Origin: Bacteroidales bacterium
GTDB taxonomy: Bacteria; Bacteroidota; Bacteroidia; Bacteroidales; UBA932
NCBI GenBank assembly: GCA_015060225.1
Contig: SUYX01000012.1
Span: 1 to 56,756, forward strand
DNA length: 56,756 nucleotides
Direction of reading: 5' to 3'
Made by a program: the position numbers and the translations under genes. This document shows, one piece after another, positions 54,731-56,756 of this stretch. Each line of letters begins with the position of its first letter. Positions within the stretch are counted from its first letter, which is position 1. Below the pieces are notes generated by a model, which worked only from the letters and a program-made list of their open reading frames with translations, was not told where the DNA came from and ran no database searches.

Positions 54731-56734
54731 ATGATTGACAGAGGCACTGTAGACAGAATCCTGGATACCGCCCGAATAGAGGAGGTTGTGAGTGATTTTG
54801 TCTCCCTTAAGAGAAGGGGGGCAAACTACATTGCGTGCTGTCCGTTCCACCACGAGAAGACTCCGAGTTTTTCCGTTTCACCGAGCAAGGGTATCTACAA
54901 ATGTTTCGGCTGCGGAAAGGCAGGAAGTGTTGTGAGTTTTGTGATGGAACACGAGCAGATGAGTTATGTGGAGGCGCTCAAGTATCTGGGACACAAGTAC
55001 GGCATTGAGGTTAAGGAGAAGGAGGAGAGCGAGGAGGATGTGCGGCAGAGGCTCCACCACGAGTCACTGCTCATTGTGAATGATTTTGCCCAGAAGTTCT
55101 ATACAGAGCAGCTGCTTCACAGCGAGGAGGGGATTGCAGTAGGTCTGAGCTACTTTAAGGAGCGCGGCTTTACAGACGGGACAATAAACAAGTTCCTGCT
55201 GGGGTACGCCCCCAACAAGCGGAGGGAGTTTACCCACAATGCCCAGAGGAAAGGGTACAAGAAGGAGCACCTTGTAGAGGTTGGACTCACCATTGAGCGT
55301 GAGAATGGAGAACTTCTCGACCGTTTCTATGAAAGGGTGATGTTCCCGATAAGGAGCATCAGCGGAAAGGTTATAGCCTTTGGAGGCAGAAAACTCAGGG
55401 GAGACAAGGAGGTTGCAAAATACATAAACTCACCTGAGAGTGAAGTTTATGTAAAGAATAAGGTCCTTTACGGAATATACGAGGCAAAGCAGGCAATTGC
55501 AAAAAACCAGAAGTGCTATCTGGTTGAGGGTTATACAGATGTGATTTCCTTCCATCAGGCAGGTGTGGAGAATGTTGTGGCCAGCAGCGGAACCTCCCTC
55601 ACCACAGGGCAGATTCAGCTGATAAAGAGGTTCACCAACAATGTTACCGTACTTTATGACGGTGACTGGGCCGGAATAAAAGCATCCCTTCGTGGAATAG
55701 ACATGCTCCTGGAGGAGGGGCTGGAGATTAAGGTAGCCCTCTTCCCCGACGGAGAAGACCCCGATTCCTTTGCCCGCAAACATACAAAAGAAGAGTTGAT
55801 GGAATTCCTCACCAACAACGAGGAGGACTTCATTAGTTTCAAGCAGAGGCTCCTGGCACAGGAACTTACCAAAGATCCGCTCCAGAGGGCAAAACTGATT
55901 GGAGAGGTTGTAAACAGCATAGCGGTAATTCCTGATGCCATAGTGAGGGCTGTATATATTGAGCAGACCGCTGCCAAACTCAACATTAAGGAGGAATTGC
56001 TGCAGCAGGAGGTAGCAAAGCTCCGTCACAAGAAACAGAGCGACACCTTCTACCAGCAACAGAGGGAACAGGAAAGGCTGGAGAGGTTGCAGGGTATCCA
56101 ACAGGCAGATACTACACCGTTCACCCAGGGAGGAGAGCAGGGGGGGCAGCGCAACATCCCCGGGTTTGTTGTAAACACCTACTGCAGCGAGGCTGAAAAG
56201 GAGATACTTTACTATTTGCTCAAGTTCGGTTACCTTCCTATACATGTAGATGATGATTTCATGTACGGGGCAGAGAGGGATGACGAGCAGACTGTAGCAC
56301 AATATATCCTCTCACAGCTGCAGAACGACGAGCTGGAGCTGCAGAACCTCCAGTACAAGGAGATATTCAATGAATACTTCCAGCTGAAGGAGCACGAAAG
56401 CGACAAAGTGCTGAGATACTTTATGAACCACCCCAACAAGGAGGTTTCAAACATAGTTGCAGACTTGTTTATACAACCATACACAATTACAATACAGCAG
56501 TTCAGCAAATCACTTATTCCCGAAAGGAATGTACTGGGCAGAGTTGTACCAAAATCAATCCTCATATACAAGGCAAAGGTTACCGCACAGGCAGCAATGA
56601 ACCTTACCGAGGAGTTGGGACGGGCCCAGAAGGAGAAAAATGTGGAACTGCAGAACGAACTTATATCACAACTGACAACTCTTATGCAGGTGAGGAACTT
56701 CTTCTCCAAGGAGTTGAACAGGATAATATTATAA
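54731..56734 (+). CDS. dnaG: DNA primase
   Basis: A 667-residue primase from the ATG at 54731 (MIDRGTVDRILDTARIEEVV). The zinc finger is Cys37-His40 with Cys58-Cys61 (CPFHHEKTPSFSV, KCFGCGKAG). The RNA polymerase core contains the TOPRIM EGYTDVISFHQAG and YDGDWAGIKA. The C-terminal part (about 430-667), rich in Gln and Lys, is the DnaB-binding domain. The frame continues open upstream through the 51-bp repeats but homology starts at the chosen ATG. The remaining 22 bp of the window are empty except for a TGTCGGGA word. Confidence 0.96.
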   Translation: MIDRGTVDRILDTARIEEVVSDFVSLKRRGANYIACCPFHHEKTPSFSVSPSKGIYKCFGCGKAGSVVSFVMEHEQMSYVEALKYLGHKYGIEVKEKEESEEDVRQRLHHESLLIVNDFAQKFYTEQLLHSEEGIAVGLSYFKERGFTDGTINKFLLGYAPNKRREFTHNAQRKGYKKEHLVEVGLTIERENGELLDRFYERVMFPIRSISGKVIAFGGRKLRGDKEVAKYINSPESEVYVKNKVLYGIYEAKQAIAKNQKCYLVEGYTDVISFHQAGVENVVASSGTSLTTGQIQLIKRFTNNVTVLYDGDWAGIKASLRGIDMLLEEGLEIKVALFPDGEDPDSFARKHTKEELMEFLTNNEEDFISFKQRLLAQELTKDPLQRAKLIGEVVNSIAVIPDAIVRAVYIEQTAAKLNIKEELLQQEVAKLRHKKQSDTFYQQQREQERLERLQGIQQADTTPFTQGGEQGGQRNIPGFVVNTYCSEAEKEILYYLLKFGYLPIHVDDDFMYGAERDDEQTVAQYILSQLQNDELELQNLQYKEIFNEYFQLKEHESDKVLRYFMNHPNKEVSNIVADLFIQPYTITIQQFSKSLIPERNVLGRVVPKSILIYKAKVTAQAAMNLTEELGRAQKEKNVELQNELISQLTTLMQVRNFFSKELNRIIL

Positions 56735-56756
56735 TTGTCGGGAAGAAAATTGTTCA

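Noticed and set aside
54349-54747. Long open frames through the repeat array on both strands, and an N-terminal extension of DnaG
   Set aside because: 51 bp is a multiple of three, so frames stay open by repetition. DnaG homology starts at 54731 and the repeat peptide is unlike primase.
55430-56302. Minus-strand open frame of 290 codons opposite dnaG
   Set aside because: Antisense to a conserved primase; hydrophobic by reverse reading only.
1-56756. tRNA or rRNA genes
   Set aside because: No T-loop/anticodon pattern or rRNA segment was found on either strand by eye; a tRNAscan run would settle it.

Overview
The window reads as a chromosomal segment of a Bacteroidales bacterium (phylum Bacteroidota); I cannot place it more finely. 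The signs are: -7 boxes of the form TAnnTTTG before many genes, almost no Shine-Dalgarno sequences except before rpsU, Bacteroidota-type OmpA, YjbH and lipoprotein genes, methylmalonyl-CoA mutase in two subunits, a short [FeFe] hydrogenase with group-B-like motifs, and an xerC-hpf pair divergent from rpsU. Coding density is high and GC is low to middling. No rRNA, tRNA, CRISPR array or intact insertion sequence was found.

Layout. 0.1-2.4 kb: an unknown protein, then hpf and xerC facing rpsU. 2.5-5.6 kb: leuA and a monomeric [FeFe] hydrogenase. 5.6-11.7 kb: an aspartate-family/methionine operon (metY, metX, thrA, asd) behind a small Met-containing leader ORF. 11.8-16.2 kb: parE, a PlsC-like acyltransferase and an acyl-CoA ligase with an unusual 11-residue-repeat insert. 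16.2-17.2 kb: a gene-free, repeat-rich stretch. 17.2-21.2 kb: mutB and mutA. 21.3-25.6 kb: hutU behind a NatAB-like exporter. 25.6-28.5 kb: folE, rsmI, a ComEA-like helix-hairpin-helix protein, and a DUF2795 gene. 28.6-32.8 kb: a five-gene run (response regulator, histidine kinase, futalosine hydrolase, LolD-like ATPase, PduO adenosyltransferase) divergent from trkA. 34.2-38.2 kb: Gate-domain protein, porin, ABC-F ATPase. 38.2-42.6 kb: an envelope cluster (OmpA, two YjbH-like proteins, one lipoprotein). 42.8-49.5 kb: fumarase, prfB (programmed frameshift), recX, patatin/barrel protein, rlmN. 49.5-56.7 kb: recA, a small accessory island (Rhs tip, SUKH immunity protein, lipoprotein), trpS and dnaG.

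How genes join up. metY, metX, thrA and asd take aspartate to homocysteine, and leuA belongs to leucine synthesis. mutAB needs adenosylcobalamin, which the PduO enzyme can supply. MqnB indicates menaquinone made by the futalosine route. The hydrogenase and class I fumarase fit an anaerobic fermentative life.

The most unusual content is non-genic. (1) Two near-identical, strongly folded elements of 158 and 168 bp flank the Rhs/SUKH debris; all three of their substitutions preserve pairing, one as a compensatory base-pair swap. (2) A 51-bp repeat family occurs as a tandem array before dnaG, as an in-frame 17-residue repeat inside the ComEA-like gene, and as a decayed pair after the acyl-CoA ligase. 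(3) A 30-bp palindrome occurs five times at two loci with start-to-start spacings of 41, 51 and 61 bp. (4) The word TGTCGGGA is strongly over-represented on both strands. (5) A roughly 760-bp fold-back region lies between the acyl-CoA ligase and mutB.
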